64,000 nucleotides of DNA from Thioploca sp. (GTDB taxonomy: Bacteria; Pseudomonadota; Gammaproteobacteria; Beggiatoales; Beggiatoaceae): the NCBI GenBank assembly GCA_012032555.1, contig JAAUSR010000017.1:17800-81799 (forward strand), in the 5' to 3' direction. A model generated the notes under the pieces. The model had not been told where the DNA came from and ran no database searches. It worked only from the letters and a program-made list of their open reading frames with translations. This document shows positions 56,121 through 64,000 of the stretch, in pieces (positions within the stretch are counted from its first letter, which is position 1; each line of letters starts with the position of its first letter). The position numbers and the translations under genes were made by a program.

Positions 56121-57173
56121 ATGCACGAACAGGATCACAGTTACAAATTACTTTTTTCTCATGCTGCGATGGTAGAAGATCTACTGCGCGGTTTTATACC
56201 CGAAAAGTGGGTTAAGGAATTAGATTTTAATACTTTGGAAAAAGTTAACAGCAGTTTCATTAGCGATGATCTTCGGGAACGCGAAGATGATCTGATTTGG
56301 CGAGTCCGCTGGCGAAATGACTGGTTGTATGTTTATCTGCTCTTAGAATTTCAATCCACCGTTGATGCGTTTATGGCGGTGCGAATCCTGACCTACTTAG
56401 GACTGTTATATCAAGATTTAATTAAACATCAACAATTAACTGCCCGAGATTCACTGCCACCGGTGTTGCCCTTAGTTTTATACAATGGTCAACCACGCTG
56501 GCATGCCGCTAGGAATATTCGAGACTTAATTTCAGTCGTGCCACCGGGTTTAGAAAAATATTGCCCCCAATTAGAATATTTCCTCGTAGATGAAGGTGCT
56601 TTTAGTGACAGTGAGTTGGCACCATTACGCAATTTGGTAGCGGCACTATTTCGTTTAGAACAGAGTCGGACGGTTACTGATATTCAGCAAATTTTAATTC
56701 ATTTAATCGAGTGGCTACAAACCCCCGAACAAGCTGGCTTACGTCGAGATTTTACCGTGTGGTTGCGACGAGTCATCTTACCAAGACGATGGCCACAAGT
56801 AATGTTACCCGAAATTCACGAATTACAGGAGATGCACACCATGTTAGCCGAAACGGTACAACAATGGTATACCCAAGCCGAGGAACAAGGTCGGCAACAA
56901 GGTTGGCAACAAGGACGACAAGAAGGTTTTCAACAAGGCCAACAAGAAGGTCTTCAACAGGGCATTCAACAAGGTCTTCAACAAGGTCTTCAACAAGGTC
57001 AAGTAGTCGGGGAACGGTTGTTATTGAAATTTCAATTACAGGCTAAATTTGGTTCGCTTTCACCCCAAATCGAGGAACAACTTAATGCCCTGGATGCAAA
57101 AATGCTATTACATTGCGCTCAACGGTTGTTGACTGCCACTACTGTTGAGGAAGTTTTTACTGATTTGCTTTAA
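56121..57173 (+). CDS. Rpn-family recombination-promoting nuclease/putative transposase, copy 2
   Basis: Almost the same as the gene at 50511, with differences mostly at third codon positions and a few residues (for example MVEDLLRGFIPEKWVKEL against MVAELLRGFIHELWIKEL). Catalytic residues D57, E76 and Q78 are kept. The Gln/Gly repeat zone is two units longer (an extra QQGIQQGL), making 350 residues against 342. The ribosome site AGGAG and in-frame ATG at 56841 are also kept (product about 110 residues). The duplication covers about 30 bases of upstream DNA but not the 3' flank. It sits just beyond the start of the STAND gene, on the opposite strand. Confidence 0.9.
   Translation: MHEQDHSYKLLFSHAAMVEDLLRGFIPEKWVKELDFNTLEKVNSSFISDDLREREDDLIWRVRWRNDWLYVYLLLEFQSTVDAFMAVRILTYLGLLYQDLIKHQQLTARDSLPPVLPLVLYNGQPRWHAARNIRDLISVVPPGLEKYCPQLEYFLVDEGAFSDSELAPLRNLVAALFRLEQSRTVTDIQQILIHLIEWLQTPEQAGLRRDFTVWLRRVILPRRWPQVMLPEIHELQEMHTMLAETVQQWYTQAEEQGRQQGWQQGRQEGFQQGQQEGLQQGIQQGLQQGLQQGQVVGERLLLKFQLQAKFGSLSPQIEEQLNALDAKMLLHCAQRLLTATTVEEVFTDLL
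56841..57173 (+). CDS. Possible internally initiated small Rpn product (copy 2)
   Basis: In-frame MLAETVQQWY with AGGAG nine bases upstream, as in copy 1. The product would be about 110 residues because of the longer Gln-rich repeat. Confidence 0.4.
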   Translation: MLAETVQQWYTQAEEQGRQQGWQQGRQEGFQQGQQEGLQQGIQQGLQQGLQQGQVVGERLLLKFQLQAKFGSLSPQIEEQLNALDAKMLLHCAQRLLTATTVEEVFTDLL

Positions 57174-57226
57174 TAAAACGAGGTTTCTTACTCTACCAAG
57201 TTTATGCTAGTTTGCCTAGGATTAAT

Positions 57227-57290
57227 GCCATTAAGTTAATCAGTTAGAGAAAAATAAGTTGGGTTTCGCTCCGCTCAACCCAACCTACAT
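57227..57290. repeat. GCCATTAAGTTAA repeat with following hairpin
   Basis: A copy of GCCATTAAGTTAA (57227-57239) is followed by GTTGGGTT/AACCCAAC around a GC-rich loop. It lies 50 bases after Rpn copy 2 and could act as its terminator. Confidence 0.5.
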
Positions 57291-57397
57291 AATTTACTGA
57301 TTTATAATCTAATATTTTAGATCTTAATTCGCATTTAAGGGTTGCATAGAATGGATTACATTGATACATGAATTAATTAATGAATATGAGGACTGCT

Positions 57398-58108
57398 ATG
57401 ATTATTAAAAAGTTTCTTTTGGTTATTGTAAGTTACCTTACCTTAATAGGGCAAAGTGTTAATGCGCTCACCTTCTTTGAAACCGAAAAAATTTGCCCAC
57501 TAGACAATACGAAATTTAAAACCAACGAGGTTGCTTCTTATTCAGTATTTGGCAAGAGATTGGATTTGCAACCGTTAGGTGCTTTAGTAGCACCCATCCC
57601 CCTTCCAATTTGTCCAAATGATCACTTTGTCATTTACGCTGATAAATTTACTAAAGCAGAAACAGAATATCTGCAAAAATATATCTATTCAGATGAATAT
57701 AAAAAATTAGTTGCGGAAGGTCATTCATCTTACTTTTTGCTAGCTAAAACCTTTGAGTACCTGAAAAAAGATCCCTTAGAGATAGCTCATACTTACTTAC
57801 AGGCATCGTGGCAAGTTGAGGAAAATCCCAAACGGTATCAAGAATATGCCCAAAATAGCCTAACGTATTTTAAAAAATTTTTGGAACTCTACCATAAAAA
57901 AGATGATACTTGGCAAACATCTCAATTGGTAGCTGGTGAACTTGAACGTCGTTTAAAACGTTTTGAAGAATCTCAACAACGTTTTCTACAACTCAGTCAA
58001 TTACCAGAAATGAAGGTAAATAGCATTACGAAAATAATTAATTACCAATTAGAATTGCTCAAACAACTTGATAGTCAACCTCATGAAATTCCTCATGATA
58101 AAAGATAA
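57398..58108 (+). CDS. Exported DUF2225-like protein
   Basis: The start at 57398 follows GAGGA by five bases; an upstream ATG (57380) has no ribosome site. A signal peptide (IIKKFLLVIVSYLTLIGQSV) ends near NALT. The mature part has two CPxD motifs (ICPLDNTKF, ICPNDHFV), then YSDEYKKLV, LQASWQVEENPKRYQEYAQN and ELERRLKRFEESQQRFLQLS. This order resembles DUF2225 proteins, which are usually cytosolic metal-binding or TPR-like proteins; this one is exported. Function unknown. It sits upstream of qmoA on the same strand but 250 bases away, so co-transcription is uncertain. Confidence 0.65.
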   Translation: MIIKKFLLVIVSYLTLIGQSVNALTFFETEKICPLDNTKFKTNEVASYSVFGKRLDLQPLGALVAPIPLPICPNDHFVIYADKFTKAETEYLQKYIYSDEYKKLVAEGHSSYFLLAKTFEYLKKDPLEIAHTYLQASWQVEENPKRYQEYAQNSLTYFKKFLELYHKKDDTWQTSQLVAGELERRLKRFEESQQRFLQLSQLPEMKVNSITKIINYQLELLKQLDSQPHEIPHDKR

Positions 58109-58355
58109 GATTACTGTAAATTTCAAGAGTGAGACAGAGCAAACTTTCGTAACTCAAATTACCACCTTTGGTTGTCAGATGTGTTATGGTGGAGGTGGAT
58201 ATTGCTCGCGCTGCCTAGCTTGCCAGCAAGCAAATCTAAGTATTCATTTAAACTATCAATAGCGACATTAAGTAGATTAGCATGGTATATCAAGCTATAA
58301 CAGTGTATCCTTATGTTCCCTCTTTGGTGAGGTGAAAAAATTTTGGAGGAATCGC

Positions 58356-59630
58356 ATGACAGATGTCGTTGCAACTAACCAGACAATTTTAGTCGTGGGG
58401 GGTGGAATTAGCGGGATGACCGCCGCGTTGGAAGCTGCTGAATGTGGCAAAGACGTGATTTTACTTGAAAAAAACCCCTCTATTGGTGGAAGAGTTGCGC
58501 AATTATACAAATATTTTCCCAAATTGTGTTACCCAACTTGTGGAATGGAAATCAACTTACGGCGAATTAAAGCCAATCCGAAATTACGCGTCATTACGCT
58601 GGCTGAAGTAACCAAAGTCACTGGTGATGCGGGTAATTATACGGTAGACATTACCCTTCAACCCCGTTATGTTAATAATAACTGTACGGCTTGTGGCGCT
58701 TGTAGTGAAGCGGTGGAAGCGCAATTTGCCAATGAATATAACTATGGTTTAAATCAACGCAAAGGGGCTTATCTGCCATTTTATATGGCTTATCCACAAC
58801 GTTATGTTGTCGATCCCCGTATTATTGGCACTGCCGATGCTGAGAAAGCGAAATCGGCCTGTAAATATGATGCCATCGATTTAAACATGTCCACCCAAAA
58901 TATTCAGCTTACCGTCGGTGCAGTTATCTGGGCTACCGGTTGGAAACCATTTGATGCTAACAAAATTCAACCTTATGGTTATGATCGCATTCCCAATGTG
59001 ATTACCAGTGTTGAATTAGAACGCATGATGGATCCTTTAGGTCCAACGGATGGCAAGATTCTGCGTCCGTCTGACCAGAAAGAAGCGAAAAATATTGCTT
59101 TTATCCAATGTGCTGGTTCTCGCGATCGCAATTATCTTAAACATTGTTCGCGGATGTGTTGTACTGCAACGTTAAAACAAACCACTTATGTGCGTGAACG
59201 TTATGGTGATGCTGGTAAATCCAGTGTTTATTACATTGATATTCGCGCCATTGATCGCTTTGATGATTTATATCAAAAAGTTAAAGCTGATCCGAACGTA
59301 ACCTTTATCAAATCAAAAGTTGCCAATATTACGCTCGATAAAGCCACTGGTAATCCTATTTTGAACGGGGTCGATACCGAAGGTTATCACCGTTATAATA
59401 ATCCTCACGATCTAGTTGTACTGGCTATTGGCATGGAACCTAGTGTTGATTTCAGTCGCTTAGGGATTGATATTAAGGTTAATGAGCATGGCTTCATTGA
59501 AGCTGATCCCAGTAATGGTGGCCTGTTTGCCGCTGGTTGCGCTTCTGACGCATTAGATGTTAACCGCGCAGTACAACACGCGACTGCCAGTGCATTGCGG
59601 GCTATTCAAGTGGTTAATCAAGTCTCATAA
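58356..59630 (+). CDS. qmoA: QmoA, HdrA-like flavoprotein subunit
   Basis: Subunit of the quinone-interacting oxidoreductase that exchanges electrons with APS reductase. Start ATG 58356 has GGAGGA six bases upstream, better than 58332. An FAD-binding Rossmann motif (ILVVGGGISGMTAALEAA) opens the protein. CYPTCGMEINLRRIKANP, the Cys-rich NNNCTACGACSEA, CAGSRDRNYLKHCSRMCCTA and the second FAD motif FAAGCASDALDVN are HdrA/QmoA features. Length 424 fits QmoA (about 410) and not full HdrA. In a sulfur oxidizer it probably accepts electrons from sulfite-dependent APS formation. qmoB starts 12 bases downstream. Confidence 0.9.
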   Translation: MTDVVATNQTILVVGGGISGMTAALEAAECGKDVILLEKNPSIGGRVAQLYKYFPKLCYPTCGMEINLRRIKANPKLRVITLAEVTKVTGDAGNYTVDITLQPRYVNNNCTACGACSEAVEAQFANEYNYGLNQRKGAYLPFYMAYPQRYVVDPRIIGTADAEKAKSACKYDAIDLNMSTQNIQLTVGAVIWATGWKPFDANKIQPYGYDRIPNVITSVELERMMDPLGPTDGKILRPSDQKEAKNIAFIQCAGSRDRNYLKHCSRMCCTATLKQTTYVRERYGDAGKSSVYYIDIRAIDRFDDLYQKVKADPNVTFIKSKVANITLDKATGNPILNGVDTEGYHRYNNPHDLVVLAIGMEPSVDFSRLGIDIKVNEHGFIEADPSNGGLFAAGCASDALDVNRAVQHATASALRAIQVVNQVS

Positions 59631-59642
59631 AAGGTTTAAACA

Positions 59643-61898
59643 ATGGCAGAGAAAAAACTAGGCGCTTATATTTGTAAAGGCTGTGGTATCGGTGAGCGTC
59701 TGAATACCGACCAGTTAGCCAATGTCGCTACCCGCGAAGGCAAAATGAGTTTTGTTAAACAACATGATTTCCTGTGTAATAGCGACGGTGTGGCGATGAT
59801 TCAAGCCGATATCGATGCCGGTACGGTTAACCATTTAGTCATTGCCGCTTGTTCGCGACGGGCTAAAACCGATGCGTTTAATTTTGCTGATGTGGCAATT
59901 TCTCGGGCGAATTTGCGGGAAGGTATCATTTGGGTACGACCCGCTACGGCCGAAGCGCAAGAAACCACGCAGGAAATGGCAGAAGATTACATCCGCATGG
60001 GTTGTGCAGAAGTTAAATTTATCAACTTGCCGGCTGCCAGCAATGAACAGAGCTTAGTGCGTCATGTTCTGGTGGTTGGCGGTGGGTTTACCGGTTTAAC
60101 GGCGGCTTTGGAAATTGCTAAAGCCGGTTATCAAGCCACTATCGTAGAAAAATCAGCGAGCTTAGGTGGTGTTGCTGCCCAATTGCATAAACGTATTCCC
60201 AATTGTTCGCCCTTCGCGGAATCACAAAGCAATGGGATTGCTGAATTAATTGCCCAAGTTCAAGGCAATAACAACATCACTCTTCACCTTAATTCCACCG
60301 TCACTCAAACGAGTGGCGCCCCCGGCCGGTTTGAAGTCAAGATCACTCAAGAAAGTGGTAGCACCATAACGGCAAACTTTGGTTCGATTATTCAAGCTAG
60401 CGGTTTTAAACCGTATGATGCCACTCAATTACTGGAATTTGCGGTAGGGAAATCACCCGATGTGGTGGATCAATTAGGTTTAGAAGCGTTAGCCAGGCAA
60501 GCTAATGGCGGTAAAATTAAGCGACCATCGGATGGTAAAGCAGTTCAAAGTGTCCTCTTTGTCCAATGTGCTGGGCAACGCAGCAATAAACCCGGTCATT
60601 TACCCTATTGTTCAGGTCACTGCTGTTTAACCAGTGTTAAACAAGCGATGTATTTCAAAGACAGTGATCCGAATATCGATGCAATGGTGGTTTATACAGA
60701 ATTGCGGATGCCCGGTGCCGGCGGTGAAGATTTTTATCGCAGTGGCCAAAATAAAGGTATTACCTTCACCAAGGGCGTTGTCAGTGAAGTCATTCCTAAT
60801 TCGGGTAGCTTGACGGTTAAATTTAACGATTTGATTCTCAATGAAGCAGTCAAGCAAGAATTTGATTTAGTGGTATTAGCCACGGGGATGGTTCCCAATT
60901 CTGGCGTTAATATTGAAGAAGTGGTTGCAGCACCAGAAGAGGACAAAACAGAAGCTAAAACAGCAACAGCCGCACCGGTCGAAACGAAGCTAGCAGCAGA
61001 GTCCATTCTGAATCTTGACTACCGTCAAGGTCCAGACATTCCGCAATTGGTTCATGGTTTTACTGATTCGCATTTTATTTGCTTTCCCTACGAAACCCGC
61101 CGAACTGGCATTTACGCCGCAGGACCGGTCCGTCGCCCGATGGATATGAATCAAGCTGCTGAAGATGCCGCTGGTGCCGCGTTAAAAGCGATTCAAGCTT
61201 TAGAAAATGCTGCGTTAGGACGTGCCGCCCATCCCCGGGTTGGTGACTTAAGTTTCCCCCAGTTTCGGAAAGAAGGTTGCACGCAGTGCAAACGTTGTAC
61301 CGTAGAATGCCCGTTTGGTGCGATTAATGAGGACGAAAAACGTTATCCCTTATTTAATGAAGCGCGTTGTCGGCGTTGTGGTACCTGTATGGGTGCTTGT
61401 CCGGTTCGGGTTATCTCCTTTGAAAACTACTCAGTTGATACCGTGGGTCAAGCTATCAAAGCGGTTGATATGCCAGATGAATTTTCTGAAAAACCCCGCA
61501 TCCTGCTGCTAGCTTGTGAAAATGATGCCTATCCAGCTTTAGATATGGCGGGAATGACGCGGCAAGAATATAGTGCATTTGTGCGGATTATCCCGGTTCG
61601 CTGCCTTGGCTCAGTGAATACCATTTGGATCAGTGATGCGCTCAACAGCGGCTACGACGGTATCATTTTAATGGGTTGCCAAAAAGGAGATAATTATCAA
61701 TGTCACTTTGTCAAAGGCAGTGAAATAGCTCATTATCGGATGAGTAAGATTGATGACACGCTCAAGCAATTGAAACTAGAAACCGAACGGGTAAAAACCT
61801 ACGAAATCGCCATTACCGATATTCAACGGGTGCCACAATTGATTAATGAAATGGCCAATACCATTGCCAAAATTGGCATGAGTCCGTTTAAATTCTAA
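59643..61898 (+). CDS. qmoB: QmoB, HdrA/MvhD-like iron-sulfur flavoprotein
   Basis: The 751-residue second Qmo subunit. Order: an N-terminal segment with Cys (ICKGCGIGERL), an FAD domain (LVVGGGFTGLTAALEIAKAG; CAGQRSNKPGHLPYCSGHCC), two 4Fe-4S motifs (CTQCKRCTVECPFGAI at about 541-556 and CRRCGTCMGACPVRVI about 570-585), then an MvhD-like C-terminal domain (LLACENDAYPALD, PVRCLGSVNTIW, GYDGIILMGCQKGDNYQCH). This fits QmoB, which fuses HdrA and MvhD parts. It lies between qmoA and hdrC, 12 and 11 bases away, so the operon is tight. It acts in the cytosol at the membrane face. Confidence 0.92.
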   Translation: MAEKKLGAYICKGCGIGERLNTDQLANVATREGKMSFVKQHDFLCNSDGVAMIQADIDAGTVNHLVIAACSRRAKTDAFNFADVAISRANLREGIIWVRPATAEAQETTQEMAEDYIRMGCAEVKFINLPAASNEQSLVRHVLVVGGGFTGLTAALEIAKAGYQATIVEKSASLGGVAAQLHKRIPNCSPFAESQSNGIAELIAQVQGNNNITLHLNSTVTQTSGAPGRFEVKITQESGSTITANFGSIIQASGFKPYDATQLLEFAVGKSPDVVDQLGLEALARQANGGKIKRPSDGKAVQSVLFVQCAGQRSNKPGHLPYCSGHCCLTSVKQAMYFKDSDPNIDAMVVYTELRMPGAGGEDFYRSGQNKGITFTKGVVSEVIPNSGSLTVKFNDLILNEAVKQEFDLVVLATGMVPNSGVNIEEVVAAPEEDKTEAKTATAAPVETKLAAESILNLDYRQGPDIPQLVHGFTDSHFICFPYETRRTGIYAAGPVRRPMDMNQAAEDAAGAALKAIQALENAALGRAAHPRVGDLSFPQFRKEGCTQCKRCTVECPFGAINEDEKRYPLFNEARCRRCGTCMGACPVRVISFENYSVDTVGQAIKAVDMPDEFSEKPRILLLACENDAYPALDMAGMTRQEYSAFVRIIPVRCLGSVNTIWISDALNSGYDGIILMGCQKGDNYQCHFVKGSEIAHYRMSKIDDTLKQLKLETERVKTYEIAITDIQRVPQLINEMANTIAKIGMSPFKF

Positions 61899-61909
61899 AG
61901 GAGCCAGTG

Positions 61910-62539
61910 ATGAGTCAATTAAATGCGACTAAAGTAGAAAAATATCGCAATCATTTTCTACGTGAAGTGGAAGCCAATGTTGAAGAAGGCCACTGGGTCA
62001 AAATGTGTATGCAATGTGGCGTGTGCAGTGGTTCTTGCCCATTAGGACCGTATTGGGAACATCCGCCACAAGAAATTTTTATGATGATTCGTGCCGGTAA
62101 ACGCGAGGAGGTGCTCAAATCCTCTTCCATGTGGTTTTGCACTTCCTGTTATAACTGTATCGCTCGTTGTCCACGGGAGCTACCCATTACCCACATTATG
62201 CACGGTTTAGCCCATTATGCCAAACGTTTAGGTTTAGCGCCACAAAATCAAGCGACTCCCAAATTTGCTCAATATTTCTGGGATAACCTGTATAACGGTG
62301 GTGGTCGGGTTAATGAACTCAAATTAGGTTTAAGTTTATATTTCATGAATGGCTTGGTGGAGGGTATTAAGACTGCTTTGAAAATGCGCAAAATTGGTCA
62401 AGGGATGTACTTTTCTAAACGAATGAACCCCTTTGAAATTTTTGGTGGGCATAGCTGTAAAGATAGTCAAGGTTTAAAAGCGGCTTTAAACAAAGCGCGT
62501 GAAATTGAAGAAGCCAAAGCGGCTCAATTTAAAGGCTAA
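61910..62539 (+). CDS. hdrC: HdrC-like iron-sulfur protein
   Basis: A 209-residue heterodisulfide-reductase subunit C homologue. ATG 61910 follows AAGGAG by about seven bases; a GTG one codon earlier is less likely. Two 4Fe-4S binding motifs: CMQCGVCSGSCPLG (about 38-51) and CTSCYNCIARCPRE (about 78-91). There is no membrane segment, so it is not the QmoC fusion (HdrC plus b-type membrane part). It should pass electrons between QmoB and HdrB. It lies 11 bases from qmoB and 15 bases from hdrB. Confidence 0.9.
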   Translation: MSQLNATKVEKYRNHFLREVEANVEEGHWVKMCMQCGVCSGSCPLGPYWEHPPQEIFMMIRAGKREEVLKSSSMWFCTSCYNCIARCPRELPITHIMHGLAHYAKRLGLAPQNQATPKFAQYFWDNLYNGGGRVNELKLGLSLYFMNGLVEGIKTALKMRKIGQGMYFSKRMNPFEIFGGHSCKDSQGLKAALNKAREIEEAKAAQFKG

Positions 62540-62554
62540 GGAGACAAAATTTAT

Positions 62555-63451
62555 ATGGTTAAACAATACTCCTTTTACCCCGGTTGTTCTTCACAAAAAC
62601 TGGCTTCGTCTTATAACCAGTTACGTTCAACGCAGAGCATCTGTGAGGTTTTGGGTATTCAACTCAATGAAATTCCCGATTGGAACTGTTGTTCGGCTTC
62701 AATCGGTTATGCGGGCGGTGGTGAATTACCGCGATTAACTTTATCGGCCCGTAATCTAGCACTTTCGGAAAAAGAACATCCGGGTCAAGATTTTATAGCA
62801 ACTTGTGCCGCTTGTTGGCTATCCTCTCGGGAAGCCAATGATCGTCTCAATGAAAACCAACAATTAAAAACTGAAGCGAATGAAGCCTTAAAAGAAGCTA
62901 ATTTAACTTTCAAAGGTGAGAAAAAAGTTCGCCATATGGTTGAGGTTCTCATCGAAGACATTGGCTACGAAGAAATGGCTAAGCACGTGAAAAAGCCGCT
63001 AAAAGGTCTTAAAATTGCTGGCTATGTTGGCTGTCAAACCAATCGTCCGTTTGGGATTGCCGGCGAATCCTTTGAAAACCCAGTTTATTTAGACAAAATG
63101 ATAGCGACATTAGGTGCCGAACCGGTAGAAAATTATGACAAAAAAGTGTCTTGTTGTGGCGGTGCGTTAATGTTTTCTGAACCCGAAAAAAGCCAAGCTT
63201 TGGTAAAAGACATCATTCAAGCTGCTTACGACGGTGGTGCCGATATGATCGTCACACCGTGTCCAGTTTGCCAAATGAATACGGAAGTTTATCAAGAACA
63301 TATTAATCAAAAATATGGCACCAAATTTAATTTGCCTTCCGTCTACTACAGCACCTTAATGAGCGTTGCTTATGGTAAAACGGCTAAAGAATCGGCTTTA
63401 GATGGTCAAATCATTAAAGCGAAAAAGTTAGAGGAAATTGCGGCGAAGTAA
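62555..63451 (+). CDS. hdrB: HdrB-like CCG-domain protein
   Basis: The 298-residue HdrB homologue has two CCG (Cys-rich) domains that hold noncubane 4Fe-4S clusters: FYPGCSSQKLASS with NCCSASIGYAGG and ATCAACWLSS in the first, and GYVGCQTNRPFG with SCCGGALMFSEPEKS and TPCPVCQMNTEVYQ in the second. In methanogens HdrB reduces a heterodisulfide; in this operon it probably serves a thiol or disulfide partner or replaces the quinone site of QmoC. Last gene of the cluster, followed by a perfect 8-bp stem hairpin (63468-63495). Confidence 0.9.
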   Translation: MVKQYSFYPGCSSQKLASSYNQLRSTQSICEVLGIQLNEIPDWNCCSASIGYAGGGELPRLTLSARNLALSEKEHPGQDFIATCAACWLSSREANDRLNENQQLKTEANEALKEANLTFKGEKKVRHMVEVLIEDIGYEEMAKHVKKPLKGLKIAGYVGCQTNRPFGIAGESFENPVYLDKMIATLGAEPVENYDKKVSCCGGALMFSEPEKSQALVKDIIQAAYDGGADMIVTPCPVCQMNTEVYQEHINQKYGTKFNLPSVYYSTLMSVAYGKTAKESALDGQIIKAKKLEEIAAK

Positions 63452-63467
63452 TTGAAATGTTGTGTAG

Positions 63468-63495
63468 GTTGGGCTGAAGCTTTGCGAAGCCCAAC
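63468..63495 (+). terminator. Hairpin after the qmo-hdr operon
   Basis: GTTGGGCT (63468-63475) and AGCCCAAC (63488-63495) around a 12-base loop, 17 bases after the hdrB stop. No T-run. Similar GTTGGGTT hairpins occur elsewhere (57270s), so it may be a repeat reused as a terminator. Confidence 0.45.
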
Positions 63496-63569
63496 AATTC
63501 AGATCATTAATTCCTAAAATATTGAGCTTATTTTGTTAGTTCAACCTACCTAAGCAATGTAATTTCTTT

Positions 63570-63582
63570 GCCATTAAGTTAA
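63570..63582. repeat. GCCATTAAGTTAA repeat copy
   Basis: An isolated copy of the dispersed motif in the gap between hdrB and the next small gene. Confidence 0.5.
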
Positions 63583-63615
63583 GCAATTTAACTAGGTAAC
63601 AATGGAAATTAAATA

Positions 63616-63926
63616 GTGGATGAAATTATCGGCTTTTTTAAAGATACACTTGAAAAATTTGTAATAGATGATTTACAAAAATATCTCACGTGTAACAGTT
63701 ATCCAAATAAATTTTACATTTTCAGTGATTACTGCCTTCACGATAAAAATAAAACTCATGATGTGCTTACATGTACTATCATGCCATATTCACTTAATAT
63801 AAATGCTGAAAAAGCAATAATAAGTAGTATTGCCTCTCAAGAAAACATGTAAAAATAGTTAATCGTGATTTCATTAGAGTTGTATCACGAAATTTAAAAT
63901 GCTATTTTGCTAAAAGGAGAATATAA
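63616..63926 (+). pseudogene. Small unknown gene split by a one-base shift
   Basis: From the GTG at 63616 the frame reads MDEIIGFFKDTLEKFVIDD and on to IISSIASQENM, then stops at 63852. Adding one A in the A-run of CAAGAAAACATG moves to a frame that continues KHVKIVNRDFIRVVSRNLK and ends at TAA 63924-63926, which makes a more natural protein of about 104 residues. Function not recognised; no signal peptide. Called from the sequence only. Confidence 0.45.
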
Positions 63927-63961
63927 GAAAGAACAAGTTTTGAAAACTTAGGAAACCGGGT

Positions 63962-64000
63962 ATGAAAATGCAATTGACAGAACTCACAACTGAGCGCAAA
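63962..64000 (+). CDS. Start of a gene cut by the window end
   Basis: ATG at 63962 opens a frame of 13 codons (MKMQLTELTTERK) that runs off the window. The text is reminiscent of IS5/IS4-type transposase N-termini, but 13 residues are too few to decide. No ribosome site is obvious. Confidence 0.3.
   Translation, partial: MKMQLTELTTERK

Noticed and set aside
58068..58262. Cys-rich 64-codon ORF before qmoA (CYGGGGYCSRCLACQ)
   Set aside because: The Cys pattern looks zinc-ribbon-like, but it overlaps the DUF2225-like gene end, lacks a ribosome site and ends without structure. Kept only as a curiosity.

Overview
The window looks like chromosome from an AT-rich gammaproteobacterial sulfur oxidizer of the Beggiatoa/Thioploca/Thiomargarita type. 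This is inferred from the qmoAB-hdrCB genes (sulfur energy metabolism), the gammaproteobacterial flavour of the housekeeping genes, the many multi-domain signalling proteins, Rpn-family genes, TPR proteins and foldback repeats. No rRNA gene or marker allows a firm species call.

Layout. 0-5 kb: the end of pyrF, cysM, a lone SbcD/YhaO-like phosphoesterase, and between them about 2 kb of two foldback (MITE-like) elements and decayed gene remnants. 5.3-9.3 kb: a six-gene cluster of Roadblock/LC7 protein, CZB zinc-binding protein, pseudo-receiver protein, MglA-like GTPase, a second CZB protein and a helical protein. 9.4-17.8 kb (minus strand): a REC-GGDEF protein, a REC-histidine kinase and a 1792-residue Ser/Thr kinase-AAA-GAF-histidine kinase. 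18.4-21.8 kb: three TPR proteins, an NTF2-like protein and a small LigA-like protein. 22-33 kb: housekeeping genes (adk, mltF, mutL, DUF167, purD, murA, hisG, tRNA-Ser), a small secreted protein and a frameshifted deoxyribosyltransferase-Nudix fusion. 33-43 kb: a frameshifted multi-PAS membrane sensor, typA, a secreted LamG protein behind three evenly spaced palindromes, an FHA-ABC ATPase, an MlaF-like ATPase and tRNA-Thr. 43.4-50.2 kb: two tandem paralogues that fuse a periplasmic amino-acid-type receptor, a beta-rich extracellular domain and an MscS channel; one also carries a cyclic-nucleotide domain. 50.5-57.2 kb: two near-identical Rpn-family nucleases flanking a divergently oriented STAND/NACHT-like NTPase with a C-terminal PD-(D/E)XK-like nuclease, a plausible defence island. 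57.4-63.5 kb: a DUF2225-like secreted protein and qmoA-qmoB-hdrC-hdrB, which would link APS reductase chemistry to the quinone or thiol pool.

The strongest candidates for undescribed biology are the receptor-MscS fusions, the Rpn-STAND-Rpn island and the Roadblock/CZB/GTPase cluster. Four genes carry apparent single-base deletions. Three of these lie in short homopolymers, so sequencing error is a real alternative to true decay.
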